Positions 52,670 to 61,761 of a DNA stretch of 64,000 bases are shown one piece after another. Position numbers and translations under genes: made by a program. Source of the DNA: Versatilivorator sp963663845. GTDB lineage: Bacteria; Acidobacteriota; Terriglobia; Versatilivoradales; Versatilivoraceae. The stretch is from the NCBI GenBank assembly GCA_963663845.2, contig OY760650.2, forward strand, positions 3,162,001 to 3,226,000, given 5' to 3'. Each line of letters starts with the position of its first letter. Position 1 is the stretch's first letter. The notes below the pieces were generated by a model. The model ran no database searches. It saw nothing but the letters and a program-made list of their open reading frames with translations, and was not told the origin of the DNA.

Positions 52670-54064
52670 TCAGTCACGATCCTCTTCTTCCGGCATCAAC
52701 ACGAACTCGGGATAGGCTTCGATGCCCAACTCGCCGGCGTCCTGTCCCAGTTGCTCCACCTGGCGTGTCACTCGGGCCGTCATGGTCAGGTCCAGCAAGC
52801 GCCACAGCACCCAGGAGCTTGCGAACACGAAGGCTCCGATGGCCAGGATGCCGAGCAGTTGGACGCCCAGCTTGCCGCCTCCGGCGATGCAGGCCGCCAG
52901 GGTTCCCCACATGCCCGCGAACAGGTGGGCCGGAATGGCTCCCACCACGTCATCCAGCTTGACCTTCTCCAGGAGCTTCAGCCCGGCGGTGCACACGATG
53001 CCTCCGATGGCGCCGATGATCACGGCCCAGTAGTGGTCCACGATGTCGGGCGCGGCGGTGATCGAGACCAGTCCCGCGATGGCGCCGTTCAGACCGGCGA
53101 ACAGGTCCATGCGCCCCAGGATGGGCCGCGATACGGCCAGAGCCATCATGACGCCGGCGGCTGCCGCCAGGTTGGTGTTGACCAGCACGTGGCTCATGGC
53201 GATGACGTCGGCCGCGCTCCCCAGCGCCAGTTGCGAGCCGCCGTTGAAGCCGAACCATCCGAACCAGAGGACGAAAACCCCCAGGGTCACTGCCAGGATG
53301 TTCGAGGGCGGGGTCGGCTTGGTGGTGCCGTCCTTGCGGAATTTGCCGTACCTCGGCCCCACCACCATGGCTCCCGCAAGCGCCGCCCATCCCCCGGTGC
53401 TGTGCACGATGGTCGAGCCGGCAAAGTCGGTGAAGCCCATGGCGCTCAGCCAGCCCCCGCCCCAGGTCCAGGCGCCCACGATGGGGTAGATGACGCCGGT
53501 CAGCAGCAGCGTGAAGACGAAAAACGGCCACATCTTGACCCGTTCCGCCAGTGTGCCCGACACGATGGAGGCGGCCGTGGCCACGAATACCATCTGGAAG
53601 AACCAGTCCGACATGGTGGAGTAGCCCTTCTTGAGCAACTCGGCCGAGGGGGCGGCGGCCTCGGTTGCCGCCAGCAGGGCGACCTCGGTCTCCGACGGCC
53701 CGTAAAAGAACTTGAACGAGCCGATCACGCTCCCCACATCGACATACATGAGGTTGTAGCCGATGAAATAGTAGGCCAGTCCCGCGATGGAGTAGAGGCC
53801 GATGTTCTTCATGCAGATCATGGAGGCGTTCTTGGTGCGCACCGAACCGGATTCGAGCATGGTGAATCCCGCGCACATCCACATCACCAGGGCGCCCCAG
53901 AGGAGAAAGGAAAAGGTGTTGAAGACGAAGACGGCTTCGCTTTCGACCGCTGCCTGCGCCGCCGTGGTTCCGAGCAGCAGGCAGCCGGCCAGGAGGAGCG
54001 TCTTTCCCGCCAGGTTGCCGGCGCGGCTCTTGTTCAAGAATCCGTTCATCACTGATTTTGGCAT
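52670..54064 (-). CDS. amtB: Ammonium transporter (Amt/MEP/Rh family)
   Basis: 464 residues. A signal-like N-terminus (LAGKTLLLAGCLLLGTTAAQA) is followed by about 11 membrane helices. Family segments are GFTMLESGSVRTKN, DWFFQMVFVATAASIVSGTLAERVK, GGWLSAMGFTDFAGSTIVHSTGGWAALAGA and LFAGMWGTLAACI, with the paired-His pore region. It moves ammonium across the inner membrane. A soluble acidic tail follows. No GlnK/PII gene is adjacent. It sits between the ATP-grasp and alpha-E genes, which are usually direct neighbours. AGGAGG precedes ATG 54064. Confidence 0.94.
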   Translation of the reverse strand: MPKSVMNGFLNKSRAGNLAGKTLLLAGCLLLGTTAAQAAVESEAVFVFNTFSFLLWGALVMWMCAGFTMLESGSVRTKNASMICMKNIGLYSIAGLAYYFIGYNLMYVDVGSVIGSFKFFYGPSETEVALLAATEAAAPSAELLKKGYSTMSDWFFQMVFVATAASIVSGTLAERVKMWPFFVFTLLLTGVIYPIVGAWTWGGGWLSAMGFTDFAGSTIVHSTGGWAALAGAMVVGPRYGKFRKDGTTKPTPPSNILAVTLGVFVLWFGWFGFNGGSQLALGSAADVIAMSHVLVNTNLAAAAGVMMALAVSRPILGRMDLFAGLNGAIAGLVSITAAPDIVDHYWAVIIGAIGGIVCTAGLKLLEKVKLDDVVGAIPAHLFAGMWGTLAACIAGGGKLGVQLLGILAIGAFVFASSWVLWRLLDLTMTARVTRQVEQLGQDAGELGIEAYPEFVLMPEEEDRD

Positions 54065-54230
54065 GGATACCTCCTGGCCTTTCGAGTGGCAACGGTTGAG
54101 ACGACCAACAGCAATTTACATCTACCTCCGACTAATGCCGCAAGAGAGTGTTCAGCAGGGATCGTTCCTGCCAACGACCCGGCGGCGGCAGCGCTCCTTC
54201 CGGCCCGGCAGCCGCGCCGTCCAACCCGAT

Positions 54231-55664
54231 TCAATCCTCCAACACCCAAAGATCCTTGCCCCCGCCCCCCTGGCTGGAGTTCACCACCAGGCTGCCGCGG
54301 CGCAAGGCGACCCGGCAGAAGGCTCCGGGCACCAGGCGCGTGCTGGTCCCATGGAGCACGAAGGGGCGCAGGTCCACGTGCCGGGGCTCGGGGCTGCCCT
54401 CGATCAGGCAGGGCGCGCGCGACAACGGCAGCACCGGCTGAGAGATGAAATCGGCCGGGTTGGCGCGCACCTGCCCGGCATAGGCCTCTCGCTCCTCGGG
54501 GGTCGAGTGGGGACCGATCAGCATGCCGTACCCCCCCGACTCGCCCACGCGCTTCACCACCAGGTTCTCCAGGTTGTCCAGGGTGTACTCGAGATCCTCG
54601 GGCCGGCGGCACAGGTGAGTCTGGACGCTGCCCAGGATCGGCTCCTCTCCCAGGTAGTAGCGAATCATGTCGGGCACGTAGGCGTAGACGCTCTTGTCGT
54701 CGGCGATGCCCGTTCCGGGGGCGTTGACGACGGCCACGTTGCCGAGCTTGTAGGCGTGGATCAACCCGGGGACGCCCAGCAGGGAGTCCTGGCGGAAGAC
54801 CAGGGGATCCAGAAAGTCGTCGTCCACCCGCCGGTAGACCACGTCCACCCGCCGCAGTCCCGTGGTGGTGCGCATGTATACGAAACCGCCGTTGACCAGC
54901 AGGTCGCGCCCTTCCACCAGCTCGGCGCCGATCTCCCGGGCCAGGAACATGTGCTCGTAGAAGGCGGAGTTGTAGACTCCCGGCGTCAGCAGGGCGATGC
55001 AGGGGTCGTTGCGGCCGCTCGGCGAGAGTTCCCGCAGCGTCTGCTGCAGCAGGCGGCCGTAGTGCTCGACCCCCCGCACCCGGGAACTTCGGTACAGACG
55101 GCGCAGGCTGGTCTTGACCACCTTGCGGTTCGCGATCATGTAGGACACGCCGGAAGGGACCCTGAGGTTGTCTTCCAGCACCTGGAAGCCCTGGTTGGTG
55201 CGCACCAGGTCGGTGCCGCAGATGGCGACCCAGGTTCCGTGAGGCACGGCGACGCCCCGCATTTCGCTGCGGTACTGGGGGCAGCCCCGCACCACGTCGG
55301 CCGGAATCACGCCGTCGCCGATGATGCGGGCCTCCCCGTAGACGTCGTTCAGGAAGCGGTTCAGGGCCGCCAGGCGCTGCGTCAGGCCGGTTTCGAGATG
55401 TTTCCACTCGGAGGCCGGCAGGATGCGGGGCAGGCAGTCGACCGGGATGATCCGCTCGTTGGCCTCGGCGTCCCCGTAGACGGTGAAGGAGATGCCCTCA
55501 TTGGAAAAGGAGCGGGTGACCCGCTCCTGGATGCTGTTGATCTCGTCGCTGGAGATTTGGCGCAGGGCCTCGTAGAGCAGTCGGGAATGCTCCCGGGGCT
55601 CGCCGTTCGGCTGCAGCATCTCGTCGTAGATCCCGTCGTCAAGATCGTAACCGGCAAATTCCAT
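54231..55664 (-). CDS. Circularly permuted ATP-grasp protein
   Basis: 477 residues. Begins GYDLDDGIYDEMLQPNGEPREHSRLLYEAL, typical of the CP-ATP-grasp type. ICGTDLVRTNQGFQVLEDNLRVPSGVSYMIANRKV and VRRVDVVYRRVDDDFLDPL follow. Late in the protein are VVKRVGESGGYGMLIGPHS and HVDLRPFVLHG, the ATP-grasp elements in permuted order. It likely makes an amide bond in an unknown peptide product. First gene of the cassette that also holds amtB, alpha-E and the transglutaminase. Confidence 0.93.
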   Translation of the reverse strand: MEFAGYDLDDGIYDEMLQPNGEPREHSRLLYEALRQISSDEINSIQERVTRSFSNEGISFTVYGDAEANERIIPVDCLPRILPASEWKHLETGLTQRLAALNRFLNDVYGEARIIGDGVIPADVVRGCPQYRSEMRGVAVPHGTWVAICGTDLVRTNQGFQVLEDNLRVPSGVSYMIANRKVVKTSLRRLYRSSRVRGVEHYGRLLQQTLRELSPSGRNDPCIALLTPGVYNSAFYEHMFLAREIGAELVEGRDLLVNGGFVYMRTTTGLRRVDVVYRRVDDDFLDPLVFRQDSLLGVPGLIHAYKLGNVAVVNAPGTGIADDKSVYAYVPDMIRYYLGEEPILGSVQTHLCRRPEDLEYTLDNLENLVVKRVGESGGYGMLIGPHSTPEEREAYAGQVRANPADFISQPVLPLSRAPCLIEGSPEPRHVDLRPFVLHGTSTRLVPGAFCRVALRRGSLVVNSSQGGGGKDLWVLED

Positions 55665-55851
55665 GGAGCCGCCCAGTCTTCGGGAGTTTTTCGGAGAACC
55701 TGTTTCTGATTGTCGGCATTATCCGGCGTCATGCGGCCGTTGTCAATCCGGTCTGCATGTCGGTCTCTGTCGAGGACTTGCGCTTGCATCGGTTCCGGTT
55801 GTGACGGTAAACTCTTGAGCCCGTGGAAATAGGGGTGAAAGGAAGACTTCA

Positions 55852-57792
55852 ATGGAGTGGAAACGAGGCGAAAGGGTGACCGAGCCTCTGGTGAGGGACG
55901 GCGCCGGACTTCGCCCGGCAGGTTGGGACGAGGCGCTGGAACGGGCCGCCCGGGGATTTCAGAGGGTTGCCGCGAGCCAGGGGCCGCAGGCCTTCGGGAT
56001 GTTCAGTTGTTCCAAGACGACCAACGAGCTCAACTTCGCCGCCCAGAAGTTCGTTCGCACGGTCATTGGCTGCAACAACATCGACAGTTGCAACCGCACC
56101 TGACACGCTCCCAGCGTCGTCGGTCTGGCGACGGTCTTCGGGATGGGGGGCGGGACCAGCTCCTACCAGGAAGTCGAGGATGCCGACGTCATCCTCCTGT
56201 GGGGATCGAACGCCCGCGACACGCACCCCATCTTCTTTCATCACGTGCTGAAGGGAGTCAGACGCGGGGCCCGGCTCTTCGTCATCGACCCCCGCAGAAC
56301 CGGCTCGGCCCAATGGGCCGACGGCTGGCTGGGTCTGGAGGTGGGCAGCGACATTGCCCTGTCCAACGCCATGGCCCGGGAAATCCTGGACGCCGGCCTG
56401 GAGAATCGGTCCTTCATCGAGCATGCCACCAGCGGGTTCGAGGAATACTGCCGCTCGGTGGAACCCTACAGCCTGGAACGGGGCGAGCGGGAGACCGGAG
56501 TCCCGGCCGAAAGCATTCGGAACCTGGCCCATGAATACGCCCGGGCCGACAAGGCCGAACTCTGCTGGACACTGGGGATCACCGAGCACCACAACGCCGT
56601 CGACAACGTGCTGGCCCTGATCAACCTGGCCCTGTTGACGGGCCACGTGGGGAAATACGGGAGCGGGCTGAACCCTCTGAGGGGCCAGAACAACGTCCAG
56701 GGCGGGGGCGACATGGGCGCCATCCCCGACCGGCTTCCCGGATTTCAGCACGTGGAGAACGATCGGCTCCGCGCACGGTTCGAACAGGCCTGGGGCGTAG
56801 ACGTTCCACCCAAGCGGGGCCTGCATCTCAGCGGAATGTTCGACGCCATGGAGGAAGGCAAGCTGGCGGCGCTCTATGTTCTGGGAGAGAACCCGGCGGT
56901 GTCGGAGGCCGACCAGGGGCGGGCTCAGCGTCTGCTCGGGGGGCTGGAATGCCTGGTGGTGCAGGACCTGCTGATGACCGACACCGCGGCCATGGCCGAC
57001 GTCGTCCTGCCGGCCGCGGCCGGCTGGTGCGAGTCGGACGGCACCGTCACCAGCAGCGAGCGCAAGGTGCAGCGCGTTCGCCGGGCGCTCTCCCCGCCCC
57101 CCGGAGTGTGGGACGACCTGGACATCCTCTACGAATTGGCTCGCCGCCTGGGAAGCGACTGGGGCCGGCCGGACCCCGAGCGGATCTGGGACGAGCTCCG
57201 CGGCCTCAGTCCCATGCATCGGGGAATGAGCTATGAGCGGCTGGAAGCCCTCGACGGCATCCGCTGGCCCTGCTATGACGAGTCGCATCCGGGCGAGCTC
57301 TTCCTCCACAGCCGATTGTGGCAAGAACCCCTGCTGGGACCCAGGGCGCCCTTCAGTCCGGTGGAGTTCGAACCCCCCGTGGACGAGTTGAACGATCGGT
57401 TCCCTCTCAGACTCACCACCGGCAGGCATCTGGACTCCTACAACACGGGCGCCCAGACCTCCTCCTATGCCTCTCCCCTCCGCCGGGGGGAATCGTTGGA
57501 CCTCTCCCCCGAAGACGGCGAGCGCTATGGGGTGATGGAGGGGGAGCGGGTCAAGGTGGTCTCGCGTCGCGGCTCGGTGACGGCTCCGGTCCGTTTCGAT
57601 AGCGGTCTCCGCCCCGGTCTGGCCTTCATGACCCTGCACTTTCCCGACGAGGTTCAGACCAACCGGCTCACCATCGACGCTGTCGATCCCAAGTCGGGCA
57701 CCGCCGAGTTCAAGGCCTCCGCCGTTCGCATCGTCAAGCTCGCGGCTTCCGAGACAGGCTGGAAGACGCCTCGACCAACCCGGCCGGGATAG
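55852..57792 (+). CDS. fdhA: Selenocysteine formate dehydrogenase, molybdopterin-binding catalytic part
   Basis: 646 residues with an in-frame TGA at codon 84 (56101-56103). The context CNRT-U-HAPSVVGLA is the active-site motif of formate dehydrogenases, where U or C ligates Mo/W. The frame is open for 563 codons beyond the TGA, and MGGGTSSYQEVEDADVILLWGSN, LGITEHHNAVDN, NPLRGQNNVQGGGDMGA and GRHLDSYNTGAQTSSY are conserved. It lacks the usual N-terminal Fe4S4 domain, which is encoded 2 kb downstream at 59755-60792. It oxidises formate to CO2. A SECIS hairpin follows the TGA. Confidence 0.94.
56101..56140 (+). promoter_or_regulatory. Bacterial SECIS element for UGA recoding
   Basis: After the TGA, a stem GTCG-(bulged T)-C closes on the loop GGTCTG and returns as G-CGAC. 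The GGTCTG loop begins at base 22 counting the T of TGA as 1, the same register as in E. coli fdhF. Selenocysteine factor SelB recognises such a loop and bulged U. Confidence 0.88.
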
Positions 57793-57807
57793 CCCAGGAG
57801 ACTACCG

Positions 57808-59679
57808 TTGGATCTTCACATTGCGGGTCAATCTCCGGACCGGGAGGAGCAATCCGCCGTCGACAGCATCCTGGGTCCCCTCCAGGCGGGGAAGACGGAA
57901 AGCTTTCATCTCCAGCAGCAGCGGACGGAGCGGTCGCAGAGGCACCTGCTGCTTCCGGTTCTCCACGCCATCAACAGCCGCCTCGGCTGGATCAGCCCCG
58001 GAGCCCTGAACTACGCCTGCAGCCGGTTGAGCCTCCCTCCCGCCGAAGCCTTCGGCGTTGCCGATTTCTACGGGCTCTTCTCCATGACTCGACGGCCTCG
58101 GACCGTCATTCACCTGTGTGACGACATCGCCTGCCTGATCGGGGGAGCCCCTGCCATCTGCGAGCGCCTGGCGGGCCGCCTGGGTCCTCCCGGAGCGGCA
58201 GAGCCCTCGTCCAGGCTCACCTGGCTCAGGAGTCCCTGCCTCGGCCTGTGCGAACGGGCCCCGGCCGCCCTGGTCTCGGCGGCCGGCCCCAGGCCCTGGG
58301 AATGCGCTCTGGCGCCAGCCACGGCCGATGCCCTCCTGGCGGTGGCGGACCAACCGGAACGCCAGCCGGAGCCGCCGCCCGTTCCAACCTCCCTCAGCGT
58401 CCCCCAACAGGGTCAACCGGGATTGCGCCTGTTGCGCCGGGTCGGCCGCCTGCAGCCGGACAACCTGCAGGACCACCTGGCCCAGGGGGGCTACGAGGCC
58501 TTGCGTCGGGCCGTCGACATCGGTCCCGAGCGGGTCATTGGCGAAGTCATGGATTCCGGGCTGGTGGGAAGGGGCGGGGCGGCCTTTCCGGCGGGGCGGA
58601 AATGGGAAGCGGTCCATGGCGCCCGTTCCTCCCAGCCGGTCCGCTACCTGGTCTGCAACGCCGACGAGTCGGAGCCTGGAACCTTCAAGGACCGGGTGAT
58701 CATGGAGGAAGATCCCTTTCTCCTCGTCGAATCCATGACCATCGCCGGACTGGCCACCGGCTGCGAGCAGGGCTTCCTCTACATCCGCGGGGAATACCCC
58801 CTGGCCTTCGAGCGCTTGCGCCACGCCATCGGCCAGGCCAGGCGTCACGGATTCCTGGGAAAGAGAATCCTGAACCGGGACCTGACCTTCGACGTCGAGA
58901 TCCGGCGGGGAGCGGGCGCCTACATCTGCGGCGAGGAGACGGCCCTGTTCAACTCGATCGAGGGCTACCGGGGAGAGCCCCGCAACAAGCCGCCCTTCCC
59001 GACCGAAGTGGGCCTGTTCGGTCGTCCCACCCTGGTCAACAACGTCGAGACCCTGGTCAACGTTCCGGGGATCGTCCTGTGGGGAGGCCGGTCATTCGCC
59101 GCCATCGGGACTTCCCGGTCGACGGGAACCAAGCTGTTCTGTCTCTCCGGCCACGTGGGCCGGCCGGGAGTCTACGAGGTCCCCTTCGGCGCCACCCTGG
59201 CAGACCTGCTGGAACTGGGGGGAGGGGTGGGGGGCAGCGGCCGGCTGCAGGGTGTCCTGATCGGCGGTGCGGCCGGGACCTTCCTTTCTCCCGGGGAACT
59301 GGATACTCCCATGACCTTCGAAGGCACCCGCGCGGCCGGCGCCGCCCTCGGTTCGGCCGTGGTGATGCCCTTTGACGACAGCGTGGACCTGAGTAAAATC
59401 CTGCTGAGAATCGCGGCCTTCTTCCGCGACGAGTCCTGCGGCCAATGCGTTCCTTGCCGGGTCGGCACGGTGAGACAGGAGGAAGCCCTGTCCCGCCTGT
59501 TCGCCGAAAATGCGAAGGGCGTGGGGCAGGCGCCGTTGCAGTTGGCCGAGATCGGCCAGGTCATGAGCGACGCCTCCATTTGCGGGCTCGGACACACCGC
59601 CTCCAGCGCCATCCAGTCGGCTCTGGCGCGCTGGGCCGAGTTTTCGGGTCTCCGCCACGGATCGGATCCGGACGACTAG
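57808..59679 (+). CDS. NADH dehydrogenase-like diaphorase, NuoE-NuoF fusion (FdsG-FdsB)
   Basis: 623 residues. Residues about 40-190 are NuoE-like with 2Fe-2S cysteines in HLCDDIACLIGG and SPCLGLCERAP. Residues about 215-620 are NuoF-like with GRGGAAFPAGRKWEAV (FMN/NADH), CNADESEPGTFKDR, RRGAGAYICGEETALFNSIEG and the Fe4S4 site SCGQCVPCRVGT. It passes electrons between the formate dehydrogenase and NAD. Start TTG 57808 has AGGAG 8 bp upstream and lies 15 bp after fdhA. The two subunits are normally separate genes. Confidence 0.93.
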   Translation: MDLHIAGQSPDREEQSAVDSILGPLQAGKTESFHLQQQRTERSQRHLLLPVLHAINSRLGWISPGALNYACSRLSLPPAEAFGVADFYGLFSMTRRPRTVIHLCDDIACLIGGAPAICERLAGRLGPPGAAEPSSRLTWLRSPCLGLCERAPAALVSAAGPRPWECALAPATADALLAVADQPERQPEPPPVPTSLSVPQQGQPGLRLLRRVGRLQPDNLQDHLAQGGYEALRRAVDIGPERVIGEVMDSGLVGRGGAAFPAGRKWEAVHGARSSQPVRYLVCNADESEPGTFKDRVIMEEDPFLLVESMTIAGLATGCEQGFLYIRGEYPLAFERLRHAIGQARRHGFLGKRILNRDLTFDVEIRRGAGAYICGEETALFNSIEGYRGEPRNKPPFPTEVGLFGRPTLVNNVETLVNVPGIVLWGGRSFAAIGTSRSTGTKLFCLSGHVGRPGVYEVPFGATLADLLELGGGVGGSGRLQGVLIGGAAGTFLSPGELDTPMTFEGTRAAGAALGSAVVMPFDDSVDLSKILLRIAAFFRDESCGQCVPCRVGTVRQEEALSRLFAENAKGVGQAPLQLAEIGQVMSDASICGLGHTASSAIQSALARWAEFSGLRHGSDPDD

Positions 59680-59754
59680 CTTGCGGCGAAGCTCCTTGTT
59701 TCAGGCAAGACCTCCTGCCGGGCTTGAGGGCTCGGGACCTCTGCCATCGAACCC

Positions 59755-60792
59755 ATGGAAAAGAAGAAACCGGCAACGCAGGACAGTTTTTCCTTCGACG
59801 ACTCGGCTCCTTGCCCGACCGTCCCGGTGCCCCCCGGTCCCATTCCGGCGCCACCGCCGGCGGCCCCCGTCAACGAGGTCACCCTGACCGTCGACGAAAA
59901 GACGGTCCGGGTTCCCGAAGGCTCCACGCTTCTGGAGGCCTGCAGGACTCTCGGGATCGACACGCCCACCCTCTGCTACCTGGAAAACCTGAATCCCGTC
60001 AACGTCTGCCGCGTCTGCGTGGTCGAGCTGGAAGGGTCACGGACCCTGGTTCCGGCCTGTTCCCGCCGGGTGGAAGCAGGGATGGTGATCCGTACCGACA
60101 GCGAGCGCGTCCGTCTGAGCCGTCGCATGGTCCTGGAGTTTCTGGCGTCCTCGGTCGACGTTTCCACCGCTCCCGAACTGCAGGCCTACCTGGAGCGCTA
60201 TGGCGGCCAACCCGAGCGATACGGGCCCGCGGCCCCGCCGGCGGCAGCCGGAGAACCGGGAACCGAGCGGGCCGGAAACCACTGTCCGACCGACGGCCAG
60301 GCGGCGGCGACCGTGGCCCAGCCGGTCAAGATCGACAACGACCTCTACGTGCGGGACTACGGCAAGTGCATCCTCTGCTACAAGTGCGTGCAGGCGTGCG
60401 GCGAGGAGGCCCAGAACACCTTTGCCATCGCCGTGGCCGGCCGCGGATTCGACAGCCGCATCTCCACCGAATACTCGGTTCCGCTCCCGGATTCCGCCTG
60501 CGTCTACTGCGGCAACTGCATCGGGGTCTGCCCCACCGGAGCCCTGATGTTCAAGTCGGAATACGACATGCGCGAAGCCGGCGCCTGGAAGGAATCGGAG
60601 CAGGAGCGCACCGACACCATCTGCCCCTACTGCGGGGTCGGCTGCACCCTCACCCTGCACGTGCAGGACAACCGGATCGTGAAGGCCACCTCACCGCTCG
60701 ACCAGGAGGTCACCCAGGGACACCTCTGCATCAAGGGCCGCTTCGGCTGGCAGTTCGTTCAGGGGAAAGGCAGGAAGAAGTCAGGCAAGTGA
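59755..60792 (+). CDS. Fe-S subunit carrying the detached N-terminal half of formate dehydrogenase
   Basis: 345 residues. Order seen: Pro-rich leader; 2Fe-2S ferredoxin domain (about 40-120, CRVCVVEL at 85-92); NuoG-like His/Cys region; two Fe4S4 sites (C205, C208, C211, C215 and C249, C252, C255, C259); then the Fe4S4 domain of molybdopterin oxidoreductases (C290, C293, C297, C325) ending KGRFGWQFVQ. This is where FdsA normally continues into its Mo domain; that part is fdhA at 55852. The two proteins should join as one functional alpha subunit. Confidence 0.92.
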   Translation: MEKKKPATQDSFSFDDSAPCPTVPVPPGPIPAPPPAAPVNEVTLTVDEKTVRVPEGSTLLEACRTLGIDTPTLCYLENLNPVNVCRVCVVELEGSRTLVPACSRRVEAGMVIRTDSERVRLSRRMVLEFLASSVDVSTAPELQAYLERYGGQPERYGPAAPPAAAGEPGTERAGNHCPTDGQAAATVAQPVKIDNDLYVRDYGKCILCYKCVQACGEEAQNTFAIAVAGRGFDSRISTEYSVPLPDSACVYCGNCIGVCPTGALMFKSEYDMREAGAWKESEQERTDTICPYCGVGCTLTLHVQDNRIVKATSPLDQEVTQGHLCIKGRFGWQFVQGKGRKKSGK

Positions 60793-61023
60793 CCAGTGGT
60801 CAGTGGCTAGTGGATAGTGATTGATTCGACACGTTCAGCAACTGAAACAAACCAGAAAAGAGTGACCCACGAAGGGGCAGGAAGGGCGACGAAGGGCCAC
60901 CAATTATTGCAGTTCTACTTGTAATAATTAGTGGTAGCATAGACTTGCCCAATGTGTATCCCCCAACGGGGAGAACTCACCTCCTGAGCGCTTCCCGCTC
61001 GGCACGCCACTACGGAACCGACC
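60793..61023. repeat. Gap with dispersed repeats behind the formate dehydrogenase operon
   Basis: CAGTGGTCAGTGGCTAGTGG-like repeats lie at about 60794-60825, and the CTGAAACAAA...CACGAAG element at 60841-60902 matches that behind mtnA. No gene is seen. Confidence 0.6.
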
Positions 61024-61554
61024 ATGGAATTTGTGCTTTCCGCTTCCAACCCAGCCCAGTCTGCTATCCATCCGGGTTGGGTGGCTGTGATCGTCACCCT
61101 GTTGATCGCTGTAGTGGCACTCATCTTCAAGGCAGGGGATTGGTACGGTAAGGTCAATTCCGATCGTGGAAACTTCAAGGAGTTCATGGACGAGGTTCGA
61201 GCCGACATTAAAAAGATCCTTGGGTATGTCGGACCCGAGGCGATAGTTAGCTCCAGCCCTCTACGTCTGAATGATTTAGGGAATAAGATCGCACGGGAAA
61301 TTAACGCGCAACAATGGGCAGAGCAAATTTTTCCGAATCTCGAAAAAGACGTATCGGACAAATCGCCCTACGAAATTCAGGAGTTTTGCTTCCAATATGC
61401 TCAGGAGTTGCCCCCCACCCCTGAGCAAAAACTGGCCCTGCACACAGCCGCTTACGAAAATGGTGTCGACACTTCAACCGTGCGGCGGGTGCTGGCTATC
61501 GTGCTGCGAGACAAACTCCTGGAGCATACCAACCAGCAAGCCCCCCCAAGTTGA
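61024..61554 (+). CDS. Hypothetical protein with one N-terminal membrane helix
   Basis: 176 residues; I do not recognise a family. A single hydrophobic segment (about residues 19-38, WVAVIVTLLIAVVALIF) is followed by a soluble, mostly helical part of mixed charge. A LPPTPEQKLALHTAAYENGVDTSTVRRVLAIVLRD segment near the C-terminus could be a small helical bundle. Codon use is less GC-rich than its neighbours, which suggests recent arrival. The following 61555-61761 shows no gene. Confidence 0.6.
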   Translation: MEFVLSASNPAQSAIHPGWVAVIVTLLIAVVALIFKAGDWYGKVNSDRGNFKEFMDEVRADIKKILGYVGPEAIVSSSPLRLNDLGNKIAREINAQQWAEQIFPNLEKDVSDKSPYEIQEFCFQYAQELPPTPEQKLALHTAAYENGVDTSTVRRVLAIVLRDKLLEHTNQQAPPS

Positions 61555-61761
61555 TCCAGCGGGTTGTACAACGTCATCTACGACTTGAGGACCGGCGTCG
61601 GCCGTTGCAGGCCATTGACCTCATCACGCCGAACGGTCTTCATTGCGTCGCTTCCAAGCTGCATAGACGAAAAGATCGACAGAGTCGGTCACTCCAGCCC
61701 CCCAGCGGAGTCGAATGCACCAAGGTAACGACGGGTCTGGCCGCCTTCCCTTTATATTCAT

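Noticed and set aside
55852..56103. Reading the formate dehydrogenase as a broken gene or as two genes split by TGA
   Set aside because: The TGA is at the selenocysteine position, the frame is open on both sides and a SECIS hairpin is present.
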